The notes beneath the pieces were generated by a model. The model made no database searches. It was not told the origin of the DNA and worked only from the letters and a program-made list of their open reading frames with translations. DNA of 6,171 nt, taken from assembly GCA_016793685.1 (NCBI GenBank), contig JAEULX010000274.1, forward strand, positions 1 through 6,171, read 5' to 3'. Below, in pieces: positions 5,071 to 6,171 of this stretch. Every line of letters begins with the position of its first letter. The stretch's first letter is position 1. Origin of the DNA: Bradyrhizobiaceae bacterium. GTDB lineage: Bacteria; Pseudomonadota; Alphaproteobacteria; Rhizobiales; Xanthobacteraceae. Both the position numbers and the translations under genes were made by a program.

Positions 5071-6171
5071 ATGAGAACCGGAATGGCCGAGCCGAGCAAA
5101 CGTCCGCCGCAAGCCTTCGACCCCGACCTGCCGACGCCCGCCGCGGGCGGGATTGCGGCGCGGGCGATGGGCGCGCATCGCGCGCCCTATCTCGAAGGGC
5201 TCAATCCCGAACAGCGCGCCGCGGTCGAGACGCTGGAAGGCCCGGTGCTGGTGCTCGCCGGCGCGGGCACCGGCAAGACGCGGGTGCTGACCTCGCGCAT
5301 CGCCCACATCCTCGCGACCCGCCGCGCCCGCGCCTCCGAGATCCTCGCCGTGACCTTCACCAACAAGGCGGCGCGCGAGATGAAATCCCGGGTCGGCCGC
5401 ATGGTCGGCGAGGTGGTTGAGGGCATGCCGTGGCTCGGCACGTTCCACTCCATCGGCGCGAAAATCGTGCGCCGCCATGCCGAACTGGTCGGCCTCAAGC
5501 CCGACTTCACCATTCTCGATACCGATGACCAGATCCGGCTGCTGAAGCAGCTGCTGGCGGCGGAGAACATCGACGAGAAGCGCTGGCCGGCGCGCGTGCT
5601 CGCGAGCCTGATCGACGGGTGGAAGAACCGCGGCCTCACCCCCGAACAGGCCCCGGCGGGGGAAGCCGCCGCCTTCGCCAATGGCCGCGGGCAGCCGCTC
5701 TATGCCGCCTACCAGGCGCGGCTGAAGACGCTCAACGCCGCCGATTTCGGCGATCTCCTGCTCGAGACGATCCGCCTGTTCCGCACCCATCCCGAGGTGC
5801 TGCGGCAGTATCAGGCGCGCTTCAAATACATCCTGGTCGACGAGTACCAGGACACCAATGTCGCGCAGTATCTCTGGCTCCGGCTGCTGGCGCAGCGCAC
5901 GGGAAATACGTCATCGTCATTGCCGGGTATCACCTCGCCCCGGCGGGGAGTGGTCGGCGAGCCGCGTGCGCGGGGTGCGGGGCAATCGCGCCTGCCGTCA
6001 GGTGTGCAGCCCCCTCACCCGACATCCTCGCTGCGCTCTGATGTCGACCTCTCCCCAGCTGGGAGAGGTGAAACGAAGGAGCAGAAAAATATCTGCTGCG
6101 TCGGCGACGACGACCAGTCGATCTATGGCTGGCGCGGCGCCGAGGTCGACAACATCCTGCGCTTCGAGCAC
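5071..6171 (+). CDS. uvrD: UvrD/PcrA-type SF1A DNA helicase, N-terminal part, with an in-frame repeat insert
   Basis: The visible 367 residues run off the right edge. Superfamily 1A helicase motifs appear in order: Q-motif LNPEQRAAV (44-52), Walker A AGAGTGKT (63-70), Ia TFTNKAAREM (95-104), GTFHSIG (123-129), Walker B/motif II VDEYQDT (256-262) and motif III VGDDDQSIYGWRGA (344-357). The family unwinds DNA 3'-5' using ATP in nucleotide excision and mismatch repair and in clearing replication blocks. The C-terminal domain 2 lies outside the window. A poorly conserved, Pro/Ala-rich extension (residues 1-40) precedes the helicase core. Between motifs II and III, residues 280-340 are an extra Ser/Pro/Arg/Gly-rich segment encoded by palindromic repeat DNA; the frame and all flanking motifs remain intact, so the gene is probably functional. 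The start could be ATG 5071 or ATG 5083 (MAEPSKRPPQ); neither has a good ribosome binding site. The 226-bp gap suggests transcription apart from the thioesterase gene. Confidence 0.93.
   Translation, partial: MRTGMAEPSKRPPQAFDPDLPTPAAGGIAARAMGAHRAPYLEGLNPEQRAAVETLEGPVLVLAGAGTGKTRVLTSRIAHILATRRARASEILAVTFTNKAAREMKSRVGRMVGEVVEGMPWLGTFHSIGAKIVRRHAELVGLKPDFTILDTDDQIRLLKQLLAAENIDEKRWPARVLASLIDGWKNRGLTPEQAPAGEAAAFANGRGQPLYAAYQARLKTLNAADFGDLLLETIRLFRTHPEVLRQYQARFKYILVDEYQDTNVAQYLWLRLLAQRTGNTSSSLPGITSPRRGVVGEPRARGAGQSRLPSGVQPPHPTSSLRSDVDLSPAGRGETKEQKNICCVGDDDQSIYGWRGAEVDNILRFEH
5932..5954. repeat. Left palindromic core of the uvrD insert
   Basis: This is an imperfect 23-bp palindrome beginning ACCTCGCCCCG and ending CGGGGAGTGGT, with 9 of 11 pairs matched around a central G. 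It matches the right core (6047-6069) at 19 of 23 positions, and its two internal mismatches suggest that it has decayed further. Confidence 0.75.
6020..6046. repeat. Stem-loop of the right repeat copy in uvrD
   Basis: CGACATC (6020-6026) and GATGTCG (6040-6046) form a perfect 7-bp stem with a 13-nt loop. It directly abuts the palindromic core that starts at 6047, giving two adjacent hairpins within coding sequence. Confidence 0.75.
6047..6069. repeat. Right palindromic core of the uvrD insert
   Basis: ACCTCTCCC (6047-6055), loop CAGCT, and GGGAGAGGT (6061-6069) form a perfect 9-bp stem. It is translated in the helicase frame as part of DLSPAGRGE. It is the better preserved of the two cores in the insert. 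Confidence 0.85.

Larger units (their letters stand above)
5909..6086. mobile_element. In-frame palindromic repeat element inserted in uvrD (two head-to-head copies)
   Basis: This 178-bp stretch lies between direct repeats AAATA at 5904-5908 and 6087-6091, a possible 5-bp target duplication. It contains two 23-bp palindromic cores, 5932-5954 and 6047-6069, identical at 19 of 23 positions. Each core is joined on its inner side to GGTCG...GGGTG[C/A]GGGG in opposite orientation (GGGTGCGGGG at 5973-5982, CCCCTCACCC at 6011-6020), so the two copies face each other. The right copy also has a stem CGACATC (6020-6026) / GATGTCG (6040-6046). ATTGCC (5919-5924) and GGCAAT (5981-5986) bracket the left copy. 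There is no transposase, so it would be a non-autonomous element. The sequence type CCCTCACCC-N-GACCTCTCCC resembles repeats frequent in Hyphomicrobiales intergenic DNA, from memory. Confidence 0.7.

Noticed and set aside
4624..5790. A 388-codon minus-strand open frame opposite the thioesterase and uvrD genes
   Set aside because: It spans two genes and their gap on the other strand and has no family resemblance; it is an antisense shadow.
5909..6086. An intein or self-splicing intron as the explanation of the UvrD insert
   Set aside because: It is far too short, lacks intein N- and C-terminal splice residues (no Cys/Ser start with terminal His-Asn) and lacks intron core sequences. It reads as palindromic repeat DNA in frame.

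Overview
The window comes from a high-GC alphaproteobacterium, most likely a member of the Hyphomicrobiales in or near the Bradyrhizobium/Rhodopseudomonas/Afipia group. That guess rests on the GC-rich codon use, on the close resemblance of the AsmA and UvrD N-termini to proteins remembered from that group, and on intergenic and intragenic palindromic repeats of the kind common there. No rRNA, tRNA, CRISPR array, transposase or phage gene is visible. The window holds four protein-coding genes, two of them cut by the window edges.

Layout. (1) Positions 1-2670, minus strand: an AsmA-family envelope protein whose C-terminus lies beyond the left edge. (2) Positions 2671-2801: a 131-bp gap with a weak promoter candidate and a GC-rich hairpin. 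(3) Positions 2802-4232, minus strand: a complete FAD-dependent D-lactate dehydrogenase of the LDHD/GlcD type. (4) Positions 4233-4325: a 93-bp divergent promoter region with a sigma-54-like element. (5) Positions 4326-4844, plus strand: a complete hot-dog thioesterase of the betainyl-CoA (carnitine-pathway) type. (6) Positions 4845-5070: a non-coding gap with a terminator-like hairpin, a diverged dispersed repeat and a weak promoter candidate. (7) Positions 5071-6171, plus strand: the N-terminal half of a UvrD/PcrA-type DNA helicase, running off the right edge.

The four genes do not form one pathway: envelope maintenance (AsmA), D-2-hydroxyacid oxidation (FAD enzyme), acyl-CoA hydrolysis (thioesterase) and DNA repair (UvrD). 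The FAD enzyme and the thioesterase are divergently transcribed from a shared short region, so co-regulation is possible but unproven.

The most interesting signal is in uvrD. Between helicase motif II and motif III the reading frame carries about 180 bp of palindromic repeat DNA, built of two diverged copies of one element placed head to head and translated in frame as about 61 extra residues. The insert is flanked by a 5-bp direct repeat (AAATA). Removing 183 bp between those repeats gives a motif II-III spacing equal to that of E. coli UvrD and PcrA as I remember them. This resembles the Rickettsia palindromic elements that insert in frame into genes. A second oddity is a perfect 28-bp palindrome inside the AsmA coding sequence. 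I see no evidence of an otherwise unknown multi-gene system.
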